Source of the DNA: Longimicrobiales bacterium
Lineage (GTDB): Bacteria; Gemmatimonadota; Gemmatimonadetes; Longimicrobiales; Gaopeijiaceae
DNA length: 64,000 bases
Direction of reading: 5' to 3'
NCBI GenBank assembly: GCA_028279425.1
Contig: JANQNV010000184.1
Location: 1-64,000 of the forward strand
In this document: positions 1 through 8,506 of the stretch, piece by piece
How positions within the stretch are numbered: position 1 is the stretch's first letter
Layout: each line of letters begins with the position of its first letter
Position numbers and translations under genes: made by a program
The notes under the pieces: model-generated
What the model was told of the DNA's origin: nothing
What the model saw: only the letters and a program-made list of their open reading frames with translations
Database searches by the model: none

Positions 1-140
1 GACAAGGTGACCGGACGCGGCTCGTCGGCGCCACCTGCCTCGGGCCCGGGTCCGGTGGCACAGCCACTCCAGACCGCGACCAGAACCCCACCGAGCAGAG
101 ACGCCGCACTGGGCATACGCCGAAACGTCGGTCGCTTCAC
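1..140 (-). CDS. Lipoprotein, N-terminal fragment (runs off window)
   Basis: Only the first 46 codons are present; the gene continues past base 1. A GTG at 140 has a GGAGTGA ribosome site just upstream and gives MKRPTFRRMPSAASLLGG, then a hydrophobic stretch ending in the lipobox-like VWSGC. This is a lipoprotein signal peptide, with lipidation expected at the Cys about residue 27. An internal ATG at 116 is a second possible start. The gene lies 103 bases downstream of rpsA on the same strand, across a strong hairpin, so it may have its own promoter. The mature part is Gly/Pro-rich and too short to assign a family. Confidence 0.6.
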   Translation of the reverse strand, partial: MKRPTFRRMPSAASLLGGVLVAVWSGCATGPGPEAGGADEPRPVTL

Positions 141-180
141 CTCGACTCACTCCTGGAGTGTGCTACCTGGTTCATTCGCA

Positions 181-218
181 ACTTCGCCCGGACACGAACG
201 AACGTGCCCGGGCGAAGT
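181..218 (-). terminator. Hairpin terminator after rpsA
   Basis: ACTTCGCCCGG (181-191) pairs perfectly with CCGGGCGAAGT (208-218). CACG/CGTG continue the stem after one mismatch, around a 6-base loop. It lies 25 bases after the rpsA stop. No clear U-run follows on the minus strand, so termination strength is inferred from stem stability alone. Confidence 0.55.
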
Positions 219-243
219 CGACCCGTCGACGAAGGCGCGAAGG

Positions 244-2340
244 TCAGTCCTCCACGGACTCCACGTCCTCCTCGGCGTCGCCGTCGTCGACGGCGACATC
301 CTCGGTCGGAGCATCCTCGCTTTCGTCGGACTCCACCTCTTCCTCGGGGACCGGCTGGTGCTCCGGCACCTCGAGAACTTCCAACACGATCCGGCGGTTC
401 ACCGCATCCGACTCGATGACGCGCAGGGACACCGAATCGCCCCCACGATAGTACTCCGCCAGGCGATCGGCATCATTGATGCCGGCATGCGAGCCGGGTA
501 CGTAGCCCTCGATGTCGTCGCCGAGATCGACCACCACGCCCTTGTCCTGGACCCGGACCACCCCTCCATCGATTTCGACGCCCGGGGTGAATCGGTCGGA
601 AATCGACGGCCACGGGTCGTCCTGGATCTGCTTCAACCCGAGGCTGATGCGCTTGTTCTCGGCGTCGACGTCGAGAACCATGATCTCGATCTCGTCACCC
701 TTCTGCACGATCTCGGACGGGTGCTCGACCCTCTTCGTCCACGACATGTCCGACACGTGGACCAGGCCGTCGATTCCGGGCTCGATCTCCACGAACGCAC
801 CGAACGAGGTCAGGTTGCGGACCACACCCTGGAGGACGGTACCGGTGGGGTACTTGACCGGCAGGCCGAGCCACGGGTCTTCCTCGATCTGCTTCATCCC
901 GAGCGAGATCTTCTCGTCGTTCGGGTCGACCTTGAGCACCACGGCCTCGATCTCGTCTCCGATCGCGACGAGCTTCGACGGGTGTCGAACGTTGCGCGTC
1001 CACGACATCTCGGAGATGTGGACCAGCCCCTCGACGCCCTTCTGCAGTTCGACGAAGGCGCCGTAGTTGGTGATGGAGACCACCTTGCCGCGCACACGCG
1101 AACCGACGGGGTACTTCTTGTCGATGTCCGTCCACGGATACGGCAGCAGCTGCTTGAGGCCGAGGCTGATCCGCTCGCGGTCCCAATCGATGTCGAGCAC
1201 CTTGATGTCGAGTTCCGACCCGATCTCGACGACCTCGGACGGATGGCCCACTCGGCCCCACGACATGTCGGTGATGTGGAGCAGTCCGTCGAGACCACCC
1301 AGGTCGATGAAGGCACCGAAGTCGGTGATGTTCTTGACCGTACCCTCGCGCACCTGACCGACCAGGAGCTCCTTGACGAGCGTCTTGCGCTTCTTCTCGC
1401 GCTCGCCCTCCAGGATCACGCGGCGCGACACCACGATGTTCCGGCGGCGCTTGTTGAGCTTGATGATCTTGAAGTTGTAGACCTCGCCGATGAGGTCCTC
1501 GATGTTCGGCACTCGGCGAAGGGCGATCTGCGATCCCGGGAGGAAGGCGTCGACGCCCATGATGTCGACCGTGACACCGCCCTTGATCTTGCGCACGAGG
1601 GTACCCTTGACCGGGCGATCCGCCTCGTGGGCCTCCTTGATCTTCTCCCAGACGCGCAGGAAGTCGGCCTTCTTCTTCGAGAGCACGACGATGCCGTCGT
1701 CGTCCTCGAGATGCTCGAGGAGTACCTCGACCTCTTCACCGGCAACCGGCGGGTCCTTGAACTCGTCGAGGTTGACCGAACCCTCCGACTTGAAGCCGAA
1801 CTCGAGGATGACGGCCGAATCCGTGACCGACAGGACGCGCGCGTTGACGATCTCGCCCTCGCGGATGTCCTGCAGATCCTGTCCGAACTCGCCGAGCAGC
1901 TGCTCGAACTCGGAGCGCGAGACGTCGAGCGCCTCCTCCCCGTACGGGTCCATGACGAGCTCGACCGAAATCCCCAGGCGCTCCGCCTGCTCGGCCGGCG
2001 TCTCCTGGTAGACCTCGCCCGTGGCCGCGTCGACCATCACGCTGGCCTCCTCGGCCAGCTCCTCGGCCGTGAACTCGTCTTCGGGAGCGATCGGCTCGTC
2101 GGCGTCCATGGCGGCCGCGGCGTCGGCCGTCTCATCGGCGGGCGCAGCAGCGTCCTCAGCGGCGGACTCGTCCTCACCCTCGGCGGCAGGGGCGTCTTCG
2201 GCGGCGGGCTGCTCGGAAGCCGCGTCGGCCTCGGCGGCGGGGGCCTCCGCGGGCGCTTCGGCTTCGGGAGTGGCGTCGGCGGCCGACTCTGCGTCGGCGT
2301 CGGCCACGGGAGGCGTCTCTTCTCGGTCGGAATCGGTCAT
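244..2340 (-). CDS. rpsA: 30S ribosomal protein S1 with long acidic N-terminus
   Basis: This is the RNA-binding S1 protein of the small ribosomal subunit (698 aa). Six S1/OB domains follow one another from about residue 160. Domains 3-5 are the canonical ones, with FGAF, GLLHITDMSW or GLVHISEMSW, HPSE and SLGLKQ signatures. Residues 1-110 are an unusual Ala/Glu/Asp-rich extension, and the last 40 residues are also strongly acidic; E. coli S1 is 557 aa and has neither. The ATG at 2340 is preceded by GGGAG. It lies downstream of cmk on the same strand, a classic cmk-rpsA pairing, with a hairpin between them. Function is firm; the role of the acidic tails is unknown. Confidence 0.97.
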   Translation of the reverse strand: MTDSDREETPPVADADAESAADATPEAEAPAEAPAAEADAASEQPAAEDAPAAEGEDESAAEDAAAPADETADAAAAMDADEPIAPEDEFTAEELAEEASVMVDAATGEVYQETPAEQAERLGISVELVMDPYGEEALDVSRSEFEQLLGEFGQDLQDIREGEIVNARVLSVTDSAVILEFGFKSEGSVNLDEFKDPPVAGEEVEVLLEHLEDDDGIVVLSKKKADFLRVWEKIKEAHEADRPVKGTLVRKIKGGVTVDIMGVDAFLPGSQIALRRVPNIEDLIGEVYNFKIIKLNKRRRNIVVSRRVILEGEREKKRKTLVKELLVGQVREGTVKNITDFGAFIDLGGLDGLLHITDMSWGRVGHPSEVVEIGSELDIKVLDIDWDRERISLGLKQLLPYPWTDIDKKYPVGSRVRGKVVSITNYGAFVELQKGVEGLVHISEMSWTRNVRHPSKLVAIGDEIEAVVLKVDPNDEKISLGMKQIEEDPWLGLPVKYPTGTVLQGVVRNLTSFGAFVEIEPGIDGLVHVSDMSWTKRVEHPSEIVQKGDEIEIMVLDVDAENKRISLGLKQIQDDPWPSISDRFTPGVEIDGGVVRVQDKGVVVDLGDDIEGYVPGSHAGINDADRLAEYYRGGDSVSLRVIESDAVNRRIVLEVLEVPEHQPVPEEEVESDESEDAPTEDVAVDDGDAEEDVESVED

Positions 2341-2424
2341 GTGTCTCGGCTCCCGGATGGGAGTAGGTGCCGGCCCCGTACAGCGTGCCGCGGTCGGGCG
2401 GGGGTCGGGTTAAGTGACAAAGAA

Positions 2425-2448
2425 GCCCCCGGGCACCACGCCGGGGGC
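2425..2448 (-). terminator. Hairpin between cmk and rpsA
   Basis: GCCCCCGG (2425-2432) pairs with CCGGGGGC (2441-2448) across an 8-base loop. On the minus strand it is followed by CTTCTTTGTC, a modest T-rich run, about 85 bases before the rpsA start. It could partly terminate the aro/cmk transcript or act as an attenuator ahead of rpsA. Confidence 0.45.
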
Positions 2449-2484
2449 ACAGCAGAGATAAGGTATCCGACGCCTCTGGGGGCG

Positions 2485-3231
2485 TCAACGCGACGGGCGA
2501 CGCTTCCGAGCGAGGTCGACCACCCTCCCGACCTGCTCTTCGAAGTCGAGCGTCGTGGTGTCGATGACCACGGCGTCGGATGCGGCCCGAAGGGGCGCGG
2601 TCTCGCGCGTGCTGTCGATCTCGTCGCGCTCCGAAAGGCGCGACGCCGCGCGCCGAAGCTCGGCGTCGTCGGCCCCGTCCGAGCCCTGCTCGGTGAGCCG
2701 GCGTCGGGCGCGCTCTTCCAGGTCGGCGACGAGGAACACCTTGGTGCCGGCAGAGGGGAACACCACCGTGCCCATATCGCGCCCGTCCGTTACCAACCGG
2801 CCCAGCGCACCCAGCGCCCGCTGGTGCCCGAGCAACCACTCGCGCACGACCGGTAAGCGCGCCACGAGCGAGACGTGCGCGTTCACGCGATCCGTTCGGA
2901 GTTCGTCGGTCAGCCGACGCCCCCGATGCCAAAGCATGAGTGTGCCTGCCCCTGGCACCACCTCCACCGCAAGTCGGTCGAGCGTGTCGCGATCGAGCTC
3001 CGGCCAGCGGTCGGCCGGGACACCCTCGGCGAGCAACGCATGCGTCAGGGCCCGGTACAAGGCCCCCGAGTCGAGGTAGCGATAGCCGAGTCGTCGGGCC
3101 ACCTCACGGGCGGTCGTCGACTTCCCGGCACCCGCGGGGCCGTCGATCGTCACCACGGTCTCCTCGCCCGTCGGCCGCAACGGATCTGCGCCTTCGGGCC
3201 CGCGGGCGCGGCCGGAGTCTACCTCACCCAT
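2485..3231 (-). CDS. cmk: Cytidylate kinase
   Basis: It phosphorylates CMP and dCMP with ATP in the cytoplasm. The 248-aa protein has a P-loop GPAGAGKST about residue 31, then YLDSGALYRA, and the family motif VTDGRDMGTVVFP (about 147-159). The LID region has SERDEIDSTRETAPL with the expected Arg residues. Its first 22 residues precede the conserved core, so a start nearer the P-loop is possible. Its 5' end overlaps the 3' end of aroA by 8 bases, so the two are co-transcribed and probably translationally coupled. Confidence 0.95.
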   Translation of the reverse strand: MGEVDSGRARGPEGADPLRPTGEETVVTIDGPAGAGKSTTAREVARRLGYRYLDSGALYRALTHALLAEGVPADRWPELDRDTLDRLAVEVVPGAGTLMLWHRGRRLTDELRTDRVNAHVSLVARLPVVREWLLGHQRALGALGRLVTDGRDMGTVVFPSAGTKVFLVADLEERARRRLTEQGSDGADDAELRRAASRLSERDEIDSTRETAPLRAASDAVVIDTTTLDFEEQVGRVVDLARKRRPSR

Positions 3232-4504
3232 CCCGCAATCGCTCGAGCAGGGACCAGAATCCGGGGAAACTCACCTCGACGGACTCCTTGCCCGACACCT
3301 CGATGGTGTTGCCGGGCGCAGCGGCGAGCACCCCGAACGCCATGGCGATCCGGTGGTCGTCGAAGGCGTCGACCGCGCCCCGAAGGGCGGCCGTGGTCCC
3401 CGTCACGTCGAGCCCGTCGTCGTGCTCAGCCACCTCCACACCGACGGCGCGGAGGTTGACGACCAGAGCGCGGATCCGGTCCGTCTCCTTGACCCGCAAC
3501 TCCCGCGCCCCCCGAATCCGCGTGACGCCCTCCGCACGGACGGCGGCGACCGCCAGCGCGGGCAACTCGTCGATCGCCGTCGGCACGTCGGCTTCGGAGA
3601 CGGAGATCGCCCGCAGCGCCTCTCGGCCGACCTCGATGCGCCCGACCGGCTCGCCGGCGGCGTCTGGGCCCGGCACGACCTCGACTCGGAGTCCCATGCG
3701 ACGAAACAAGTCGACGATCCCATCGCGGGTGGGGTTCAGTCCCACCCCTTCGATCGCGACCGCTCCCGGGGTGACCCCGAGGGCACACGCCAGCAGCACG
3801 AAGGCGGCCGACGAGAGGTCGCCCGGCACATCGACGTCCAGCGGACGAAGCGACGGGGGCGGATCGCGCAGCTCGATGCGTCGCCCCGGCCCGCGCACAT
3901 GGGTGATGACCGACGCCCCGCAACCGCGAAGCATGCGCTCCGTATGGTCCCGCGAGGCGCCGGGCTCCGTGAGGCCCACCGGCACGCCGCCGACGAGCCC
4001 CGCGAGCAGGAGGGCACTCTTGACCTGCGCGCTGGCGACGGGAAGGTCGTAGTCGAATGCGGCGAGGGCGCCGCCATCCACACGCACCGGGAGACGACCC
4101 TCGTCTCCAAGCCACGAGAAGCGCGCGCCCATCTGCGCGAGGGGGTTGGTCACCCGAGCCATCGGCCGACTGCGCAGCGAGGCGTCGCCGTCGACGACCG
4201 CGCTCAGCGGCTGACCCGCGAGGACGCCGAGGAGCAACCTCGTCCCGGTCCCGCTGTTCCCCAGGTCGAGGGGAGCAGAAGGCGTACGCAGGCCGCGGAG
4301 TCCCCTGCCCTGCACCCGGATCTCGCTTCCATCGTTCGGCAGCTCCGGGATCCGCGCCCCGGCCGCACGAAGGGCCGCGGCGGTCGACCGCGGATCGGCC
4401 GAGGGCAGAAGCCCACGCAGACGACTCTCCCCCTCCGCCAGCGTCGCCAACAGCAGTGCCCGTTGAGAAATGGACTTGTCGCCCGGTACCCGTACCTCGA
4501 TCAC
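3224..4504 (-). CDS. aroA: 3-phosphoshikimate 1-carboxyvinyltransferase (EPSP synthase)
   Basis: It joins shikimate-3-phosphate and phosphoenolpyruvate to make EPSP, the sixth step of the shikimate pathway. The N-terminal VRVPGDKSISQRALLLA and LDLGNSGTGTRLLLG are the substrate-binding signatures. ASAQVKSALLLAGL, RDHTERML and ELRVKETDRI also match, and DDHRIAMAFGVLA closes the active site. I chose the GTG at 4504: it overlaps the tyrA stop as GTGA and has GGAGG five bases upstream. An in-frame ATG at 4516 is the alternative, giving 430 instead of 426 aa. The gene sits in an operon with tyrA and pabA, which fits a chorismate/aromatic amino acid role. Confidence 0.95.
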   Translation of the reverse strand: MIEVRVPGDKSISQRALLLATLAEGESRLRGLLPSADPRSTAAALRAAGARIPELPNDGSEIRVQGRGLRGLRTPSAPLDLGNSGTGTRLLLGVLAGQPLSAVVDGDASLRSRPMARVTNPLAQMGARFSWLGDEGRLPVRVDGGALAAFDYDLPVASAQVKSALLLAGLVGGVPVGLTEPGASRDHTERMLRGCGASVITHVRGPGRRIELRDPPPSLRPLDVDVPGDLSSAAFVLLACALGVTPGAVAIEGVGLNPTRDGIVDLFRRMGLRVEVVPGPDAAGEPVGRIEVGREALRAISVSEADVPTAIDELPALAVAAVRAEGVTRIRGARELRVKETDRIRALVVNLRAVGVEVAEHDDGLDVTGTTAALRGAVDAFDDHRIAMAFGVLAAAPGNTIEVSGKESVEVSFPGFWSLLERLRDG

Positions 4505-5334
4505 AGCCGCCTCCATGCGCGGGTCTGCTCCATGCGCGCCGCCAGCCCCCCGAGCTCGCCCTGGTCCAGCAGCTCGGCGAGCGCTGCGAGTTCGTCGGCG
4601 ACCGAGCGCAAGGCGGTCGCGACCTCGCCCCCCGACGATGCCAGAAGGTCGGTCCACATGGTCGGAGAGCTCGCGGCCAGCCGCGTCATGTCGCGTCCGC
4701 CCGGACCCAGATCGGCCGGCCGCACGCCCCGTCGGGCCATCACGGCGGCGAGGGCGTTGGCCACGACCTGTGGGAGGTGACTCGCGCCCACCATTCGCTC
4801 GTCGTGCTCCCCCGCGTCGATCCACTCTGGCTTCGCGTCGAGTGCCTTCCAGACGCTCACCGCGTCGTCGCGCAGACTCTGCGATGCGTCGTCGTGCGCA
4901 CTCAACCATACCCGCCCACCGACGTAGAGATCGTCGCGGGACGCCTCGAAGCCCGAGCGCTCGCTCCCGACCATGGGGTGGACCGAAATCAGCTCTGCCG
5001 CTCGACCGAGGTGGTCCGCCCAGGCCAGCGGGGGCCCCTGCAGCGAGGCGACATCCATGATCCCGGCGCGGGGCGGCGTGCCCGGCTCCGCAAGGAGGTG
5101 CTCGACCGCCGCCAAGGGGGTCGCCAGGATCCACCAGTCGACGCCGGACGACGTGTCGCGCGCCGCATCGCGGCCCTCGTCGATCGCCCCCGCCTCGATG
5201 GCCGCAGCCGTCTCGGCGGGATCGGGTGAGAACCCCACGACGCGCTCCGCACCGGCGTGCTTCAGGGCCCGAGACAGGGAACCGCCCATCACCCCCAGAC
5301 CCACGATCCCGAACGCGCGACCCGCGACCCCCAT
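4501..5334 (-). CDS. tyrA: Prephenate dehydrogenase
   Basis: It oxidatively decarboxylates prephenate to 4-hydroxyphenylpyruvate for tyrosine synthesis. A Rossmann NAD site, FGIVGLGVMGGSLSRALK, stands near the N-terminus. DWWILATPL, MDVASLQ, SVHPMVGSERSGFEAS and DERMVGASHLPQVVANAL are family signatures, including the active-site His after SV. At about 277 aa it is a stand-alone dehydrogenase with no chorismate mutase domain. I start at the ATG at 5334. A GTG at 5370 that overlaps the upstream stop as GTGA would add 12 residues. The end overlaps the aroA start by four bases. Confidence 0.92.
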   Translation of the reverse strand: MGVAGRAFGIVGLGVMGGSLSRALKHAGAERVVGFSPDPAETAAAIEAGAIDEGRDAARDTSSGVDWWILATPLAAVEHLLAEPGTPPRAGIMDVASLQGPPLAWADHLGRAAELISVHPMVGSERSGFEASRDDLYVGGRVWLSAHDDASQSLRDDAVSVWKALDAKPEWIDAGEHDERMVGASHLPQVVANALAAVMARRGVRPADLGPGGRDMTRLAASSPTMWTDLLASSGGEVATALRSVADELAALAELLDQGELGGLAARMEQTRAWRRL

Positions 5335-5366
5335 GGACCGACCGTCCACTCCGTCGCGCGCCACGC

Positions 5367-5762
5367 TCACGCGGGTGTCTCGGCGGGTGCGCCGGGGCGC
5401 GCCGCAGACGACGGGTCCAGCCGAGGCGCGAACAGCACCACCATGGGTGAGGTCGACAGGAGTTGGTCGCGCCCGCACGCCGCGACGAACACCTCCTCGG
5501 CCAGGCGGTGGCGCTCCACATCCGAAAACGGCACCTCGAGTTCGAGGATCGCCCGAAGGCCGAGGGCGCCGCGCGATTGCACCAGCCGGGGCACGACCGT
5601 ACCGCCGAAGACCGCCTCGGCCATCTCGACGGCGCGCCATTGCATCGCCCGAAGCACCCAACGCTCCTGGGCCTCCTGCCGCATCGACGGGTCGAGGTAC
5701 CCCATCGGATCGGCGTCGTCGTCCGGGCGCGGCGGAAGGGGCGGCAGGAAGCCCGCGCTCAC
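5367..5762 (-). CDS. Conserved-looking protein of unknown function
   Basis: I do not recognise this 131-aa protein. It is soluble, with no signal peptide or membrane segment. It has a Pro-rich start, a predicted helical middle (GYLDPSMRQEAQERWVLRAM) and a second half with LELEVPFSDVERHRLAEEVF and STSPMVVLFAPR. The GTG start overlaps the rnz stop by four bases (GTGA), and the stop lies within 35 bases of tyrA, so it is certainly inside the aromatic operon. Codon use matches its neighbours. A small ligand-binding or accessory protein is possible, but there is no evidence for a specific activity. Confidence 0.75.
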   Translation of the reverse strand: MSAGFLPPLPPRPDDDADPMGYLDPSMRQEAQERWVLRAMQWRAVEMAEAVFGGTVVPRLVQSRGALGLRAILELEVPFSDVERHRLAEEVFVAACGRDQLLSTSPMVVLFAPRLDPSSAARPGAPAETPA

Positions 5763-6682
5763 GGCTCGTCTCCGCGCAGGGGGATTTCGATGACCAGGCC
5801 GTCGTGGGCGGCCGTCGAAGCCGGGAAGATCGCCCGAGCCTCGGCTTCGAGCAGATGCGGCACCTCGGCATACCGGGCCGACAGATGCGTGAGAACGAGT
5901 CGCCCCACCCCCGCCTCGCGCGCGATCTCGGCCGCTTCCGCAGCGGTCGAATGCCCCGTTTCGCGGGCCCGCTCGGCGTCCTCGTGCAGGAAGGTGGCGT
6001 CGTGGATCAGCAGATCGGCACCGCTCACGGCGTCCACGACCGCCGGCGAAGGGCGCGTGTCGCCGGTGTAGGCGACGATTCGACCCGGCCGCGGTGGCCC
6101 GACCACCTCGTCGGCGGTCACCGGCCGTCCGTCGGCGGCTTCGACGGTTTCTCCCCGGTGCAGGCGACCGAAGGCCGGCCCCTCCGGTACGCCCAGTCGG
6201 CGCGCCAGCTCCACGTCGAAGCGCCCCAGCCGATCGTCTTCGCGCAACGCGAAGCCGACGGCACGGATGCCGTGGGTCACCTCGAAGGCTTCGACCCGCC
6301 AGCCGTCGAAGTCCACGCGGTCGCCCGGGTCCACCTCGCGAATGGTCACCTCGAAGGGCACCCGCTCGAGTCCCAGGTGCACCGCCCGCTCCAGGATCCG
6401 CCCGGCGCGGGCCGGACCGTAGATCGACAAGGGATCGGTGCGACCCTGCAGTCCCATGGTGCGCAGCAGCCCCGTCAGCCCGAGGAAGTGGTCGGCATGA
6501 ACGTGCGTGATGAACACCGACGACACGGCGAACCCCGTCGCGAAGCGCATCATCTGACGCTGTGTACCTTCGCCGCAGTCGAAGAGCATCAGGTCGCCCT
6601 CCCGCTGCACGGCGAGGCCACTGACGTTCCGTCCCGGGGTCGGCCGGGCCGCCGCGGTGCCGAGAAACGTGACCCGAATCAT
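5759..6682 (-). CDS. rnz: Ribonuclease Z (tRNA 3' endonuclease)
   Basis: It is a zinc-dependent metallo-beta-lactamase-fold endonuclease that trims tRNA 3' trailers. The 307-aa protein starts MIRVTFLGTAAARPTPGRN, a typical RNase Z beginning with the substrate-binding TPGRN loop. The zinc motif is ITHVHADHFLG (HxHxDH). GDTRPS, DLLIHDATF with the bridging Asp, the GHSTA histidine and LTHLS complete the site. Length is typical of the short bacterial form. The ATG at 6682 overlaps the pabA stop as ATGA. Its presence among chorismate genes looks like operon convenience rather than a functional link. Confidence 0.95.
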   Translation of the reverse strand: MIRVTFLGTAAARPTPGRNVSGLAVQREGDLMLFDCGEGTQRQMMRFATGFAVSSVFITHVHADHFLGLTGLLRTMGLQGRTDPLSIYGPARAGRILERAVHLGLERVPFEVTIREVDPGDRVDFDGWRVEAFEVTHGIRAVGFALREDDRLGRFDVELARRLGVPEGPAFGRLHRGETVEAADGRPVTADEVVGPPRPGRIVAYTGDTRPSPAVVDAVSGADLLIHDATFLHEDAERARETGHSTAAEAAEIAREAGVGRLVLTHLSARYAEVPHLLEAEARAIFPASTAAHDGLVIEIPLRGDEP

Positions 6683-7254
6683 GTCATCCGCAGGAAGTTG
6701 CCGAGAAGCTGCCGCCCCCCCTCCGAGAAGAGGGACTCGGGGTGGAACTGTACACCCCACACGGGCCACTCGCGGTGGCACATGGCCTGCACCTCGACCG
6801 ACGAACCGGAACGCGACCACGCGATCGGCTCGAGTACGTCGGGTAGGACGTCGGGGTCGGTGACGAGCGAGTGATACCGGGTCACCGTGAGGGGGCTCGG
6901 CAAGCCTTCGAACAGCCCCGTGCCGTCGTGTTCGATCGGGTCGGTCTTGCCGTGCATGACCCGGTCCGCCCGGATGGTCCGGCCTCCATACGCCTCACCG
7001 ATCGCCTGGTGTCCGAGACAGACGCCGAGCATCGGCACCGTCGACCCGAGCTCGCGCACGACGTCGATGCAGACGCCGGCCTCGGCCGGTGTGCAGGGGC
7101 CCGGCGACAACACGATACGCTCCGGATACAGATCGCGGATCTCGTCGACGGTTCGCTCGTCGTTGCGGATCACCTGCGGGTCGCCGCCCAGCTCCCCGAG
7201 GAACTGAACGAGGTTGAAGGTGAAGGAGTCGTAGTTGTCGAGAACGAGCAACAT
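6679..7254 (-). CDS. pabA: Anthranilate/aminodeoxychorismate synthase glutaminase subunit
   Basis: It is a class I glutamine amidotransferase that feeds ammonia to a TrpE or PabB partner for anthranilate or 4-amino-4-deoxychorismate. The 191-aa protein starts MLLVLDNYDSFTFNLVQFLG. It has LSPGPCTP, the nucleophile Cys in MLGVCLGHQAIGEAYGG, and the catalytic His-Glu in WGVQFHPESL. No synthase partner lies in the window, so trpG and pabA cannot be told apart by context. It is the first gene of the minus-strand operon leading to rpsA. A perfect 14-base palindrome lies about 32 bases upstream. Confidence 0.92.
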   Translation of the reverse strand: MLLVLDNYDSFTFNLVQFLGELGGDPQVIRNDERTVDEIRDLYPERIVLSPGPCTPAEAGVCIDVVRELGSTVPMLGVCLGHQAIGEAYGGRTIRADRVMHGKTDPIEHDGTGLFEGLPSPLTVTRYHSLVTDPDVLPDVLEPIAWSRSGSSVEVQAMCHREWPVWGVQFHPESLFSEGGRQLLGNFLRMT

Positions 7255-7285
7255 TGTGACGGATCTCTGTGGTGCAATGAAGGTC

Positions 7286-7299
7286 GCCCAACGTTGGGC
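7286..7299. promoter_or_regulatory. Perfect palindrome upstream of pabA operon
   Basis: GCCCAACGTTGGGC is a perfect 14-base palindrome in the 140-base region between the divergent pabA operon and the zinc-ribbon gene. Its position fits an operator for a dimeric regulator. A 14-base palindrome can occur by chance in DNA this GC-rich, so function is only a suggestion. Confidence 0.25.
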
Positions 7300-7394
7300 A
7301 TGGCGCGGACCGAGGGGAAGGCCCGACATTTCAACACGAGGGGACCGGGCGCGATCGCGCTCGGTCGAGCCGCCCTGACGTACGGGGAGTGGGT

Positions 7395-8426
7395 GTGATT
7401 CGAAGTTGTCTCGTGTGCTCGATTCCGTTGCCCGAGAACGGCGTACTCGAACATCTGCCCTACGGATACCGTTTCGCCTTCGATCCTGAGCGTGGGCGCC
7501 TCTGGGTGGTGTGCTCGAACTGCCGTCGCTGGTCTCTCGTGCCCCTCGAAGACCGCTGGGAAGCGATCGAAGAGCTCGAGCGGGCCGCGCGCGACCGCGG
7601 GCGCCTCCTCTCGCAGACCGATACCATCGCCCTGGTGAAGGTCGGCCCCCTCGACGTCGTGCGCGTCGGGAACGCGAGCCGTACGGAGGAGGCGTGGTGG
7701 AGGTACGGTCGCGAGTTGGTTCGCCGGCGCACCTCGTACGGTCGACTCACCGTCGCGGCCGGAGCGGCGAGCGCCGCCGTCGTGGCCGGCGGCTGGGCGA
7801 CCGGCGGCATCTCCTTCTTCGGCGCGTGGTGGTTGTGGAGTCAGGCGCCAGACGGCATCAAACGCGGCGCGCGGTGGCTCCGGTTCGGATCCGCGGCGTG
7901 GCGGGGCCGCGAGCGCTGCGCGAAGTGCGGGTACGAGTTCACGGACGTGTCGTTCAAGGAGCGGCAAAACCTGGTGCTGCTGCCGGACTCGGAGCAGCCC
8001 GGGAATGTGGTGCTCGGCGCGCGGTGCCCTCGTTGCCAGGATCTGGCCGAGGGGGGACTTCGCCTCAAGGACCGCGCTGCGGAGCGCACGATCCAACGCG
8101 TGCTCGCCTACCATCACTTCGACGGCGCCTCCGAACAGCGGGTCCGTTCGGCGACCCGACTCATCGAAGAGGCCGGCTCCGCCCGCGACCTGACCCGCAT
8201 CCTGCTGCGCGACGGCCGACGAATGGGAGACCTCCAGCGTACCGGAGCCATCGCCCTCGAGATCTCTGCCAACGAGTCGTCGGAGCAACGGGCGCTCGAA
8301 ATGGAGGTCGCCGAGCTCGAGGCCGTCTGGCGAAAGGAAGAAGAGCTCGCGGCCATCATCGACGACGAGCTGACCGACGTTCCGTTGCTCGAGACGTTTC
8401 GGCGGCGGGTGCTGAAGAAGGGCTGA
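7395..8426 (+). CDS. Zinc-ribbon protein of unknown function
   Basis: It is a 343-aa protein with two likely zinc ribbons. The first uses CLVC near residue 5 and CSNC about residue 41. The second uses CAKCGYEF about residue 180 and CPRC about residue 215. Between them a hydrophobic Gly/Ala/Trp-rich stretch (TVAAGAASAAVVAGGWATGG and the following FFGAWWLW) could be a membrane hairpin or a buried helix. The C-terminal third is charged and helical. I use the GTG at 7395 because GGGGAG lies five bases before it; another GTG at 7389 is possible. It is transcribed alone, divergent from the pabA operon. No enzyme motif is visible and I do not recognise the family. Confidence 0.75.
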   Translation: MIRSCLVCSIPLPENGVLEHLPYGYRFAFDPERGRLWVVCSNCRRWSLVPLEDRWEAIEELERAARDRGRLLSQTDTIALVKVGPLDVVRVGNASRTEEAWWRYGRELVRRRTSYGRLTVAAGAASAAVVAGGWATGGISFFGAWWLWSQAPDGIKRGARWLRFGSAAWRGRERCAKCGYEFTDVSFKERQNLVLLPDSEQPGNVVLGARCPRCQDLAEGGLRLKDRAAERTIQRVLAYHHFDGASEQRVRSATRLIEEAGSARDLTRILLRDGRRMGDLQRTGAIALEISANESSEQRALEMEVAELEAVWRKEEELAAIIDDELTDVPLLETFRRRVLKKG

Positions 8427-8506
8427 GCCGATCTGGGACGAGTGCCTGAGGTTGGACAGAGCAACGGATCCGCCCCGCGCGTGTGGGCATCGGCGGACCG
8501 ATCGCC

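Noticed and set aside
7-2856. A 949-residue open frame on the plus strand opposite rpsA and cmk
   Set aside because: It is the antisense shadow of real, conserved genes in GC-rich DNA; its translation has no domain or signal.
3224-5521. A 765-residue frame suggesting an AroA fusion
   Set aside because: Residues before the aroA start read tyrA out of frame; aroA has its own start with GGAGG and a stop-start overlap.
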